A DNA stretch of 64,000 bases from an uncultured Eubacteriales bacterium (lineage in GTDB: Bacteria; Bacillota; Clostridia; Oscillospirales; CAG-272). Of this stretch, positions 9,131 through 17,533 are shown one piece after another; within the stretch, counting starts at the first letter, position 1, and each line of letters begins with the position of its first letter. The position numbers were made by a program, and so were the translations under genes. Location: NCBI GenBank assembly GCA_902491535.1, contig CABUHS010000003.1:1-64000 (forward strand), read 5' to 3'. The notes beneath the pieces are model-generated. The model was given only the letters and a program-made list of their open reading frames with translations. It did no database searches and was not told the DNA's origin.

Positions 9131-9856
9131 ATGGAAAAAGAAATAAAAATACAGAAATATATATCCGAATGCGGCATAATGAGCCGCCGCGCCGCCGAAA
9201 GAGAGATAGCAGCAGGATTTGTAACTGTCAACGGAGTTACTGCATCAATAGGCGACCGGATGAATCCGGATCGTGACACGCTTTGTATCGACGGTGTACC
9301 TGTAAAACCGCGTACCGAAACACTGACGGTTATGCTCAATAAACCTGCGGGATATTTAACCTCTGTTACAGATGACCGGGGAAGACGGTGCGTAACGGAG
9401 CTTGTTTCGGAATTTGGAACGCGGCTTAATCCTGTCGGAAGGCTTGATAAAGATTCAGAGGGGCTTTTGCTTCTTACGAGCGACGGCGAGCTTCTTCAGC
9501 ACCTTACGCATCCGAGATACAGTCTGCCTAAAACATATCTTGTGACAGTTGACCGTGCGGTCGACCGCGACAGGCTTGAGCGGCTTCGTTCTCCGATGGT
9601 CATAGACGGGTACAACCTGCGTCCCGTTGAATGCGACGTTGCGGACGGCTCCGGCGGCAAGCGTCTGATAATGGTACTTCATGAGGGAAGAAACCGCCAG
9701 ATACGTAAGATGTGCGCTCAGGTCGGACTTTATGTCAAAAAGCTCAAACGCGTTGCCGTCGGAACTCTCGGACTCGGAGGATTGAGACTGGGCGAGTGCC
9801 GTGTGTTGACAGATAAGGAGATAGCATATCTCCGGCATGAAACCGGGCTTGAATAG
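9131..9856 (+). CDS. rluB: rRNA pseudouridine synthase RluB/RsuA family
   Basis: This is a 241-aa enzyme that isomerises a specific uridine in rRNA. An N-terminal S4 RNA-binding domain (QKYISECGIMSRRAAE) is followed by the catalytic domain, with the motif NPVGRLDKDSEGLLLLTSDG whose RLD aspartate is the nucleophile, and later GRNRQIRKMC. AAGGACGGAG lies 11 bases before the ATG, which rules out a 66-codon upstream extension overlapping the carboxypeptidase gene. Target specificity (RluB on 23S or RsuA on 16S) is inferred from the B. subtilis neighbourhood, where ypuL (rluB) follows the same group. It is the last gene of the leftmost plus-strand run. Confidence 0.93.
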   Translation: MEKEIKIQKYISECGIMSRRAAEREIAAGFVTVNGVTASIGDRMNPDRDTLCIDGVPVKPRTETLTVMLNKPAGYLTSVTDDRGRRCVTELVSEFGTRLNPVGRLDKDSEGLLLLTSDGELLQHLTHPRYSLPKTYLVTVDRAVDRDRLERLRSPMVIDGYNLRPVECDVADGSGGKRLIMVLHEGRNRQIRKMCAQVGLYVKKLKRVAVGTLGLGGLRLGECRVLTDKEIAYLRHETGLE

Positions 9857-9920
9857 GTGAAAGCATTTTTTGAAGTATGCCGTGAGTTTGTATAAAAACG
9901 ATGTAATAATTTAATAAGAA

Positions 9921-9960
9921 ATACCCGGATACGGTCTTTTTGCAGACTGTATCCGGGTAT
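9921..9960 (+). terminator. Stem-loop downstream of rluB
   Basis: The inverted repeat ATACCCGGATACGGTC / GACTGTATCCGGGTAT has a loop of about 8 bases. No strong T run follows on the plus strand, so it is either a weak terminator or part of a tandem terminator with the next hairpin. Confidence 0.6.
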
Positions 9961-10012
9961 ACGTATTTTCGGTTAATGTTGCTATAATATAAGTATTAAC
10001 AGTAAAAAATAT

Positions 10013-10070
10013 AACCACCCGCTATGTGAACTTGTCAAGTAAAAGTTTAAACAAGCGGATGGTTTTTATT
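10013..10070. terminator. Bidirectional terminator between rluB and ftsK
   Basis: Outer arms AACCACCCGCT and AGCGGATGGTT (one mismatch) enclose an inner GAACTT/AAGTTT pairing. TTTTTATTT follows on the plus strand, and ATATTTTTT on the minus strand, so it can end both convergent transcripts. Confidence 0.75.
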
Positions 10071-13048
10071 TATTCGGTTTCGTTGTTAATAACCATTTCC
10101 ATGAATTGCTGGCGCGTTATAAGCACTGTTCGCGGTTTCTGACCTTCAGGCGGAGATACGATCCCCATTTCCTGCATACGGTCTATCAGCTTTGCAGCGC
10201 GTCCGTATCCGAGTGACAGCCGGCGCTGTATAAGTGAGGTTGAGATTTTTCCGCTGTCTACAGCAAGTTCTATGGCTGATTTCAGCATCGGATCGAATCC
10301 GTCCTCCCCACCGAAGTCCGCGTCGGACGATCCGCCTTTTTTGTTTCCGGATGATCCGCAGCGCTGAGCTTCCTGCTCTATCTGGTTTATTATTTCATCA
10401 TCATATGAACCGGTTCCGTAGGTTTTTCCTATAAACCGTATAATATCGTCTATCTCGGTTTCGCTTACGTATGCACCTTGAACTCGTACAGGCTTTGTAG
10501 CCCCGACAGGCGCATAAAGCATATCTCCGCGTCCGATCAGTTTTTCTGCACCGACCATGTCGAGGATAACGCGCGAATCTACCTGGGCAGATACTCTGAA
10601 TGCGATTCGCGACGGAATATTTGCTTTGATAAGACCGGTAATGACATCTGTAGACGGACGCTGTGTACCGATTATGAGATGCATTCCGGCTGCGCGTGCC
10701 TTTTGCGCAAGACGGCAGATAGATTCTTCGACATCATCGGGTGCAGTCATCATAAGATCGGCAAGCTCGTCGATGATTATAACTATCTGCGGAAGTTTTT
10801 CGCGGTCTGCGGTACCTTCGGCAAATCTGTTATATCCCTTAAGATCGCGCGCGCCTGCTTCTTCGATCAATGTGAAGCGGCGTTCCATTTCGGTTACCGC
10901 CCATTGCAGCGCACCCGCCGCTTTTTTCGGATCACTTACTACCGGTACAAGCAGATGCGGAAGCCCGTTGTATATATTTAACTCTACCTTTTTTGGATCT
11001 ATCAGGATAAGCTTGACTTCATCAGGCTTTGCTTTGTAAAGAAGGCTTACAAGCATGCTGTTTATGCATACAGATTTGCCCTGTCCTGTCGCACCCGCTA
11101 TAAGAAGATGAGGCATTTTGGCGATGTCGAGATATATCGGTTCGCCTGCAACATCTTCGCCGAGTGAAGCTGTAAGCTTACTTGCCGCCGATGAGAATTT
11201 TTCGTTTGCAACAAGCTCCCTGAGATATACAGTCGCAACGACGCGGTTAGGAACCTCTATGCCGACTGCCGCTTTTCCGGGTATCGGCGCTTCAATACGC
11301 ACTCCCGAGGTTGCAAGATTCAGAGAAATATCGTCGACAAGCGCTGAAATTGAACGAACGCGTACTCCGGCTTCCGGCGAAAGCTCATAACGTGTTATTG
11401 TAGGACCTCTTGATATGTTTACTACCTTTGCGCTGACCTTGAAGCTGTTGAGCGTTTCGATAAGCTTCTTTGCCGTACTCTGAAGTTCCTCGCTTATGTC
11501 TGTGCTTGCCGGAGCTATCGGCGCTGACAGAAGCGATATAGGAGGAAATATATATTTGGGTTTTGACAGAGGTTTTGGCTTTTCCGGGAGCTTTCCGAGA
11601 TTATCCCTCTGAAGAAGAAGCTCCGGATCCTGCGGTCCGTTGTTTATAAGATCGGTCAGCTCGCGATTGAATTCTGCTGCTCCCTTGCCGTGTTCGTCGC
11701 TGTTTGTAAGGAATTTTTCGAGAATCTCTTCGCTGATCGGACCGTCCTCCTTCGGGCTGTTTTCGGAACTGTCTATCGGGGCTCGCTTAGAAAAGCTTGC
11801 GAGCTTTTCAGCGTGTTCTCCTGACGAAGGCTCGTCCATTCCCTCCGCATCGAAAGAGTTGTCCTCGTCTGCTGTCGGATTTATGTCATTTTCATCAAGT
11901 GTACGGCAGTTCGGACCGGTACTGTCAATGTCATCGCTCTGTTCTCCCTGAACTGCGGCTTCGTTCTGCTTTTTGAGTATGTTTTCAAATATTGCAGGAT
12001 CTACACCGTCGAAACTGTCGGAATCCTTTTCTTCCGTATTTTCTTGTATTTCGTGTTCACCACTTGTCGCGGATGCATTGATTATCTTCGGAACTCTGCG
12101 TTTGCGGCGATCCGGTTCATGCCCGCAATTGTATTCGTCGGTCGCCTCTGCGTCGTCTATTTCGGTATCTGCACTTGATACGTCAAGCTTTTTACGCGAT
12201 TTTTTCCGAATCTGACCGTAGTCGTCTTCGCGCCGCTTTTCCTGTTCGTAAGGATCTGCATCAGTATATGTGCCGTACTGTGCGCGGTCATCGCCGTAAT
12301 ATCGCTGCTCATCTACCCATGCCGGAGAATTGCGTGCTTCAGATTCTTCGCGCATGCGTTCTTTGCGTTCGTGTATACGGTAGGCGATGTTCAGGTATAT
12401 TATGTAGGGCGTAAGTCCAACGTAAAAAATACCGAACAGAAGCACCAGAACGATAGATACAATAACCGTACCGACAGTGCCGATAAGACGGCAGAGCAAC
12501 ATTCCGATAAGTCCGCCTGCCGCACCGCCGCCGGAAAGCGCTTTGCCCTGTTCATAGAAATATACTACATCGTCGATTTTCTGTTCAATCATATTTCCGC
12601 CGGTAAAAACGTAAAGCAGTACAGATACAAACAGTATGAGAAGTATGGCAAATATTATTTTATACCATACGGCTTTATTTTCAAGATCCCGCTTCCAGAA
12701 AAAAGCACCGACAAATATAAGAACCGGAACGAGTACGGCACCTCCGGAGAAAAGACCGAACAGAACATTTCTGAAAAGCGGCCCCATGCCTCCCATGCTT
12801 TCCGGCATGGATAGGGAGAGCGCGATCAGAAGTGCCGCAAGAACAAGCAGTCCGGGGAACAGCTGAAGAAACAAGCTGTGTTTTTTATTTGCGGTTCCGG
12901 CGATCTCCTGTGTCTGTCTCTTGCTGCCGGACAGAGTTCCGGTATTACTGCTTTTTTTTGTATTTTTTGCCGCTGTGTTTTTCTTTGGCGCGGTTACCTG
13001 CTTTTTTTTGCTGTTTGACTTTCCGGAGGATTTTGTTTTTCCGGCCAT
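10070..13048 (-). CDS. ftsK: DNA translocase FtsK/SpoIIIE
   Basis: This is a membrane-anchored hexameric pump that moves chromosomal DNA through the division or sporulation septum. The 992-aa protein has four predicted N-terminal membrane helices (about 58-230), a long acidic linker of about 270 residues that varies in the family, then alpha/beta motor domains with Walker A GATGQGKS and Walker B IVIIIDELADLMM, and a C-terminal winged-helix gamma domain (about 920-985, SLGYGRAAKLIDRMQEMGIV) that reads polar DNA sequences. AGGAAGGA lies about 11 bases before the ATG. It stands alone between convergent and divergent plus-strand genes with its own promoter at 13169-13197. FtsK and SpoIIIE roles cannot be told apart from sequence. 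Confidence 0.95.
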   Translation of the reverse strand: MAGKTKSSGKSNSKKKQVTAPKKNTAAKNTKKSSNTGTLSGSKRQTQEIAGTANKKHSLFLQLFPGLLVLAALLIALSLSMPESMGGMGPLFRNVLFGLFSGGAVLVPVLIFVGAFFWKRDLENKAVWYKIIFAILLILFVSVLLYVFTGGNMIEQKIDDVVYFYEQGKALSGGGAAGGLIGMLLCRLIGTVGTVIVSIVLVLLFGIFYVGLTPYIIYLNIAYRIHERKERMREESEARNSPAWVDEQRYYGDDRAQYGTYTDADPYEQEKRREDDYGQIRKKSRKKLDVSSADTEIDDAEATDEYNCGHEPDRRKRRVPKIINASATSGEHEIQENTEEKDSDSFDGVDPAIFENILKKQNEAAVQGEQSDDIDSTGPNCRTLDENDINPTADEDNSFDAEGMDEPSSGEHAEKLASFSKRAPIDSSENSPKEDGPISEEILEKFLTNSDEHGKGAAEFNRELTDLINNGPQDPELLLQRDNLGKLPEKPKPLSKPKYIFPPISLLSAPIAPASTDISEELQSTAKKLIETLNSFKVSAKVVNISRGPTITRYELSPEAGVRVRSISALVDDISLNLATSGVRIEAPIPGKAAVGIEVPNRVVATVYLRELVANEKFSSAASKLTASLGEDVAGEPIYLDIAKMPHLLIAGATGQGKSVCINSMLVSLLYKAKPDEVKLILIDPKKVELNIYNGLPHLLVPVVSDPKKAAGALQWAVTEMERRFTLIEEAGARDLKGYNRFAEGTADREKLPQIVIIIDELADLMMTAPDDVEESICRLAQKARAAGMHLIIGTQRPSTDVITGLIKANIPSRIAFRVSAQVDSRVILDMVGAEKLIGRGDMLYAPVGATKPVRVQGAYVSETEIDDIIRFIGKTYGTGSYDDEIINQIEQEAQRCGSSGNKKGGSSDADFGGEDGFDPMLKSAIELAVDSGKISTSLIQRRLSLGYGRAAKLIDRMQEMGIVSPPEGQKPRTVLITRQQFMEMVINNETE

Positions 13049-13168
13049 TTTATATACATTCCTTCCTGTGCGGATAAACGTATCTGCACGTTTTTTGCTG
13101 AAAATATCAGATTAATATTAATTTTGTATCCATGTTTTTCAGAATAGATCTGTGCCACGGTATATTTA

Positions 13169-13197
13169 ATTATATCATGAGACCGATAAAATTACAA
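13169..13197 (-). promoter_or_regulatory. Sigma-A promoter of ftsK
   Basis: On the minus strand TTGTAA and TATAAT are separated by 17 bases, with the extended -10 TGATATAAT. The leader is about 115 nt. Confidence 0.8.
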
Positions 13198-13321
13198 TAG
13201 CTTTGTCCGGCGTTTTTTTCTTCTTATCTCGATGCTTTTCCCCTATGTTTGGCTTTTGAATGCAAAAACGGTATGAACGCAAAGACATGAAAAAATAACG
13301 GAAAATAATATGAAAATACTG

Positions 13322-13350
13322 TTGAAATTCCCGCCGGAATATGATATACT
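13322..13350 (+). promoter_or_regulatory. Sigma-A promoter of mrnC
   Basis: TTGAAA and TATACT are 17 bases apart, with an extended -10 (TGATATACT). Confidence 0.8.
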
Positions 13351-13447
13351 ATAAACGATTATATTTTAGTATTATAATCATTGCTTAACGTTAATCGAAG
13401 ATATTATGATTATGCGCATCGGTATGCGCACCGCGGAGCTGGCGAAT

Positions 13448-13867
13448 ATGATTGAATCAAAAAAATCTGAAAAAATAGAACCGTCCAGGCTCAGCGGTGC
13501 GGGACTTGCCTATCTCGGAGATGCAGTCTATGAGCTTATAGTGCGCGAGCAGCTTGTATGTACCGGAATATCTGATCCCGGTAAGCTCAACCGCATGGCA
13601 ATAGAATATGTCAAAGCAACTGAGCAGAGCCGCGCTGTAGCGAGAATAGAGGGGCTTCTGAGCGAGGAGGAGACAGCGGTTTACAAACGCGGAAGAAATG
13701 TAAGCGGACTGTCGATCCCACACAGTGCGAAAGCCACTGAATATCGCAGGGCGACGGGACTTGAAGCTTTGTTCGGATATCTGTATCTTGCCGGAAGGAA
13801 CGGTCGTTTGCGTGAACTTTTTACTGCGGCATTCCCCGAAGTGAAAACTGATAAAGACTGTCAGTAA
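13448..13867 (+). CDS. mrnC: Mini-ribonuclease III
   Basis: This is an RNase III catalytic domain without a dsRNA-binding domain; in Bacillus it matures the ends of 23S rRNA. The signature YLGDAVYELIVRE carries catalytic acidic residues, and NRMAIEYVKA and RRATGLEALFGYLYL are conserved. I chose the ATG at 13448 (139 aa) because GGAG lies 9 bases upstream. In-frame ATGs at 13406, 13412 and 13424 have no ribosome site but would give at most 153 aa. In many Bacillota mrnC follows cysS; here it has its own promoter and is followed 81 bases later by a ROK kinase gene. Confidence 0.93.
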   Translation: MIESKKSEKIEPSRLSGAGLAYLGDAVYELIVREQLVCTGISDPGKLNRMAIEYVKATEQSRAVARIEGLLSEEETAVYKRGRNVSGLSIPHSAKATEYRRATGLEALFGYLYLAGRNGRLRELFTAAFPEVKTDKDCQ

Positions 13868-13948
13868 CGTACGGCATAACAAAAAGCACCTGTTCCGTCA
13901 TTTTGTATCGGCGGCTGGAATATTAAAGACTCTGAGGGAGTGTTGGAA

Positions 13949-14899
13949 ATGTATTATATGGGTATTGACCTCGGCGGAACAAATATTGCCGCCGGAATCG
14001 TAAACGACGAATTTACAATTGTAAAAAAAGGAAGCGTGCCTACGCTTGCAACAAGAGAACCGTCTGATATTCTTGATGATATGGCAAAGCTTTGCCTGAG
14101 CGTAATTGAGGAAGCCGGACTTACAGTCGATGATATAGAGTATGCCGGTATTGCTACGCCCGGAACGGCAAATCATGATACAGGTGTTGTTGTGTATGCC
14201 AATAATCTCCCCTTTTTGAACTATCCGATTGCTGATGAGCTTCGTGCAAGAGTTCCTTTCAAGGCTGTTTATATCGAAAATGATGCTAACGCCGCGGCAA
14301 AGGGAGAGGCTGTCGCAGGAGCTGCAAGGGGAACGTCTAACTCGGTTATGATAACTCTTGGAACCGGTGTCGGCGGAGGAATCATTATTGACAATAAGGT
14401 ATACTCCGGATTTAACTATGCCGGAGCAGAGCTTGGACATATGATAATCGTTGCTGACGGACGCAGATGCAGCTGCGGACTTAAGGGCTGTTGGGAAGCA
14501 TACAGTTCTGCGACTGCGCTCATCAAGATGACCAAAGAGGCAATGGACAGAAACCCCGATACAATAATGTGGGCTATGTGTAACGGAAATTCAGCTTCTG
14601 TAAGCGGGCGTACTGCCTTTAATGCAATGCGTCAGGGCGATATGGTTGCAGCTGAGGTTATTGATTCGTACATAGACTATCTCGCATGCGGCATTATCAA
14701 TATCATAAATATTTTCTGTCCCGAGGTTCTTTCGATCGGAGGCGGTATATCCAATGAGAAGGACCGTCTGCTCGATATGCTTCTCCCCCGTATAGGTATG
14801 AGAACATATTCCAGTAACAGCCCGCACCGTACTCTTATAAAGATCGCGGAGCTTGGAAATGACGCGGGAATCATCGGAGCTGCCGCTCTTCACATCTGA
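13949..14899 (+). CDS. ROK family sugar kinase, probable glucokinase
   Basis: This cytosolic kinase is predicted to phosphorylate glucose or a related hexose at C6. The 316-aa product has the ATP phosphate motif GIDLGGTNI, the catalytic region IENDANAAAKGE, the GTGVGGG motif, and the ROK zinc site CSCGLKGCWEAYSS (C-x-C-x4-C). No N-terminal DNA-binding domain is present, so it is an enzyme and not a NagC/XylR repressor. AGGGAG lies 8 bases before the ATG at 13949; a GTG three codons upstream overlaps that site. A strong terminator follows. ROK proteins also include mannokinases and allose kinases, so the sugar is not certain. Confidence 0.9.
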   Translation: MYYMGIDLGGTNIAAGIVNDEFTIVKKGSVPTLATREPSDILDDMAKLCLSVIEEAGLTVDDIEYAGIATPGTANHDTGVVVYANNLPFLNYPIADELRARVPFKAVYIENDANAAAKGEAVAGAARGTSNSVMITLGTGVGGGIIIDNKVYSGFNYAGAELGHMIIVADGRRCSCGLKGCWEAYSSATALIKMTKEAMDRNPDTIMWAMCNGNSASVSGRTAFNAMRQGDMVAAEVIDSYIDYLACGIINIINIFCPEVLSIGGGISNEKDRLLDMLLPRIGMRTYSSNSPHRTLIKIAELGNDAGIIGAAALHI

Positions 14900-14944
14900 T
14901 AGGCGCTTAACCTTACAGCATTTTTATAAAGTATAAGAAATGTT

Positions 14945-14978
14945 TTCTCCGAAGCCTTTGTGCTTCGGAGAATTTTTT
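14945..14978 (+). terminator. Intrinsic terminator after the ROK kinase
   Basis: Perfect 11-bp arms TTCTCCGAAGC / GCTTCGGAGAA with a 6-base loop, followed by six T. Confidence 0.92.
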
Positions 14979-15022
14979 GAACCGCCGGGTGCGGTGATAT
15001 ACATAAAAAACGGAGGATATAT

Positions 15023-16150
15023 ATGACGGAAAAAGAAATTGCGGAGATACGGCGCAGATATAAGGGAGAAAAAAGCGGGATCTCACGTGTACGCGGCTGT
15101 TATATTAACGATAAACGGGAGATCGTATCCGAGTTTGACCAGTCGCTCGGACTTATGACAGAGGACGAGTCCGAGGAAATGCTCTCGATTCTGAAAAAGA
15201 CGCTTTCGGGTTCGATCGGTAAAAATCTGGCTGATATCGAATTTTCGAATCATCAGGTGCTTGAGGGCGAGCAGCACGGCAGTCTTATGCGGCTTCGGGA
15301 TACGGCGCTCGATTCCGAAGAAGATGTAAAAAAGCTTTACGAAAGAATAATACAGACGGTAAGCTTTGACAGCAGCTATCTTATATTGCTTGCATATGAC
15401 AGCTATGATGTTTTTTCTTATACTAAAGACGGACGTAAATCTGACGAATCGTCAACTGTATTTTCATATCTGCTTTGCAGCATATGTCCGGTAAAGCTTA
15501 CAAGACCGTCACTCGGATATTATGTCAATGAGAATACCTTCCGCAGTATTGCTTCAAATTCAGTTATCGGCTCTCCTGAACTCGGGTTCATGTTTCCTGC
15601 TTTTGATAACCGCACGTCAAATATATACAATGCATTGCTATATACGCGCAATATCGCGCTGAACCGCAGTGAATTTTCCGAAGCAGTGTTCGGATGTGAT
15701 GCTCCGATGCCTGCAGCTGAGCAAAAGGAAACTTTCGACAGTATACTTAAAGAGACTGTTGACGATGATTGCAGTTATGATGTTATTGCCGGTGTTCGCG
15801 AGCGTGTATGCGATATACTTGAAGAACATAAGGAGAATAAGGTTGAGGAGCCGTTTATGCTCTCGAAAGCTGTTATGCGTGAGCTTCTCGGAGACAACGG
15901 AGTTCCTGAGGAAAAGCTTGATAAGTTTGAGGAGCGTTATACCGAGGAATTCGGAGAGCATGCAAGGATAATTCCTACTAATGTTATAAGCACAAAGCAG
16001 CTTGATATAAGCACTCCCGACGTATCGGTGAAAGTAAACCCGGATCGCAGCGATCTCGTTCAGATGAAGGTTATAGACGGTGTAAAATATATACTTATCC
16101 GTGCCGAGGACGGTGTTGAGGTCAACGGCATTGATATAAATATAAAGTAA
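15023..16150 (+). CDS. DUF4317 family protein
   Basis: The 375-aa protein matches DUF4317, a family of unknown function largely confined to Clostridia. The N-terminus (MTEKEIAEIRRRYK) and the block RVRGCYINDKREIV are typical. It is predicted soluble, acidic and without a signal peptide or membrane helix; no catalytic motif is visible. GGAGG lies 7 bases before the ATG. It starts 45 bases after a strong terminator, so it may depend on read-through or on an unseen promoter, and a weaker hairpin follows. No function is assigned. Confidence 0.85.
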   Translation: MTEKEIAEIRRRYKGEKSGISRVRGCYINDKREIVSEFDQSLGLMTEDESEEMLSILKKTLSGSIGKNLADIEFSNHQVLEGEQHGSLMRLRDTALDSEEDVKKLYERIIQTVSFDSSYLILLAYDSYDVFSYTKDGRKSDESSTVFSYLLCSICPVKLTRPSLGYYVNENTFRSIASNSVIGSPELGFMFPAFDNRTSNIYNALLYTRNIALNRSEFSEAVFGCDAPMPAAEQKETFDSILKETVDDDCSYDVIAGVRERVCDILEEHKENKVEEPFMLSKAVMRELLGDNGVPEEKLDKFEERYTEEFGEHARIIPTNVISTKQLDISTPDVSVKVNPDRSDLVQMKVIDGVKYILIRAEDGVEVNGIDINIK

Positions 16151-16197
16151 CGGAAGTATTTAAATATTTGCGCATTCGGTTTCGAGCCGGTGTTGAA

Positions 16198-16236
16198 CCG
16201 CAAAATGCTTTTCACGGTATTTTGCGGCAATTTTAT
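16198..16236 (+). terminator. Probable terminator after DUF4317
   Basis: 9-bp arms CCGCAAAAT / ATTTTGCGG with a 12-base loop, followed by CAATTTTAT. The T run is short, so efficiency is doubtful. Confidence 0.6.
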
Positions 16237-16258
16237 ATTATTGTTTACAAATATGATT

Positions 16259-16288
16259 TTGACAAAAGGATATAATGTGTGATATAAT
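16259..16288 (+). promoter_or_regulatory. Sigma-A promoter of the ruvCAB group
   Basis: Perfect TTGACA, an 18-base spacer and a perfect TATAAT preceded by TG (TGATATAAT). The start lies about 55 bases before the ruvC GTG. No SOS (LexA) box of the GAAC-N4-GTTC type is visible between promoter and gene. Confidence 0.85.
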
Positions 16289-16351
16289 AAACTGATTATA
16301 AATTTGTAAAAATTTCCGTTTGTATTTGCTTTGCGGAAAGAGGTGTATACA

Positions 16352-16852
16352 GTGAAAATCCTCGGTATAGATCCCGGACTGGCAATTGTCGGATACGGAG
16401 TTATAGAATATAAAAATTCAAGATTTACAACGATAGCGTACGGCTCGGTTCTTACTCAGGCACATACGCCTACCGAGGACAGGCTTGCTACGATATATTC
16501 AGATCTTAGCGAGCTTATAGAAATGTACCGACCTGAGGAAATAGCAATCGAGGAGCTTTTTTTCAATACAAACCAAAAAACTGCGATAACTGTAGCAGAG
16601 GCGCGCGGAGTTATACTTCTGTGTGCAAAGCAGCACGGACTCAGAATTTTTGAATATACACCGCTTCAGGTCAAACAGTCGGTGGTCGGATACGGACGCG
16701 CAGAGAAAAAGCAGGTTATTGAAATGACAAAAATGATATTACAGCTTACGGAAACTCCGAAACCCGACGATACGGCGGACGCTCTTGCGATCGCGGTTTG
16801 TCACGCACATACCGGCGGAAGCAGAATAAGCGGATATTATAATTTGAAATAA
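16352..16852 (+). CDS. ruvC: Crossover junction endodeoxyribonuclease RuvC
   Basis: RuvC resolves Holliday junctions by symmetric nicking on RuvAB-bound DNA. The 166-aa RNase H-like nuclease has catalytic Asp7 in GIDPG, the glutamate in EELFF, and the C-terminal acidic pair in PDDTADALA. I chose the GTG at 16352, which has AAAGAGGTG about 8 bases upstream; a TTG seven codons earlier overlaps that site. Length and end points then match the family. ruvA follows after 35 bases, then ruvB: a complete ruvCAB resolvasome set. Confidence 0.95.
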   Translation: MKILGIDPGLAIVGYGVIEYKNSRFTTIAYGSVLTQAHTPTEDRLATIYSDLSELIEMYRPEEIAIEELFFNTNQKTAITVAEARGVILLCAKQHGLRIFEYTPLQVKQSVVGYGRAEKKQVIEMTKMILQLTETPKPDDTADALAIAVCHAHTGGSRISGYYNLK

Positions 16853-16887
16853 CGCATTTATCCGAATATGTATGGAGGCAGATAAAA

Positions 16888-17505
16888 ATGTTTTATTCCG
16901 TGACCGGAAAGGTAATACTTACCGAAGCAGGTACTGTGGTGCTTGAAACGGGCGGCATAGGCTACCGTCTTACCGTCAGCGGACGGACGCTCGGTTATGC
17001 GGCGGAGCATTCAAAGGAAGATGCTGTGCGGCTTTTTACACATCTGTCGGTTCGTGAGGATGCCCTTGAGCTGTTTGGCTTCTGTGATCAGTCCGAGCTT
17101 TCGGTATTCAGGCAGCTGATATCTGTATCCGGCGTCGGTCCTAAAGCGGCGATATCGATACTTACACAGCTGTCTCCGCAGGAATTTGTGCTTGCCGTTA
17201 TGTCCGGCGATTATAAAGCGCTGTCCCGCGCTCAGGGAATAGGAAAGCGAATCGCGGAGCGTGTTATACTTGAGCTTAAGGATAAAATATCAAAAGAAGC
17301 GATTCCGGCTCAGACAACGGATGATAAAGCGGTCGGATTTTCCGCTATGCCTGCCGATCCTGACAAACTTTCGGATGCGGAGAGTACCCTCACCGTTCTC
17401 GGTTACGGCAGAAGCGAGATCGCCGGAGTATTGCGAAGTATTGATACGGCGGCGCTTTCTCTTGAGGATATTATAAAGGAAGCTCTCAAAAAGCTTATGA
17501 AATAA
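16888..17505 (+). CDS. ruvA: Holliday junction branch migration protein RuvA
   Basis: RuvA binds the four-way junction as a tetramer and loads RuvB. The 205-aa protein has an N-terminal OB fold (to about 65), two helix-hairpin-helix motifs (FRQLISVSGVGPKAAISIL and LSRAQGIGKRIAERVILELKDK), a flexible linker and the C-terminal domain that contacts RuvB. GGAGG sits upstream of the ATG. Gene order ruvC-ruvA-ruvB with short spacers indicates one operon. Confidence 0.96.
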   Translation: MFYSVTGKVILTEAGTVVLETGGIGYRLTVSGRTLGYAAEHSKEDAVRLFTHLSVREDALELFGFCDQSELSVFRQLISVSGVGPKAAISILTQLSPQEFVLAVMSGDYKALSRAQGIGKRIAERVILELKDKISKEAIPAQTTDDKAVGFSAMPADPDKLSDAESTLTVLGYGRSEIAGVLRSIDTAALSLEDIIKEALKKLMK

Positions 17506-17533
17506 AAGTTATCCGTAATAAAGGAATTTACAG

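Larger units (their letters stand above)
13049..13447. other. Divergent promoter region between ftsK and mrnC
   Basis: About 400 bases without a gene. It contains two back-to-back sigma-A promoters, one for ftsK (13169-13197, minus) and one for mrnC (13322-13350, plus). Nothing else recognisable was found. Confidence 0.6.
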
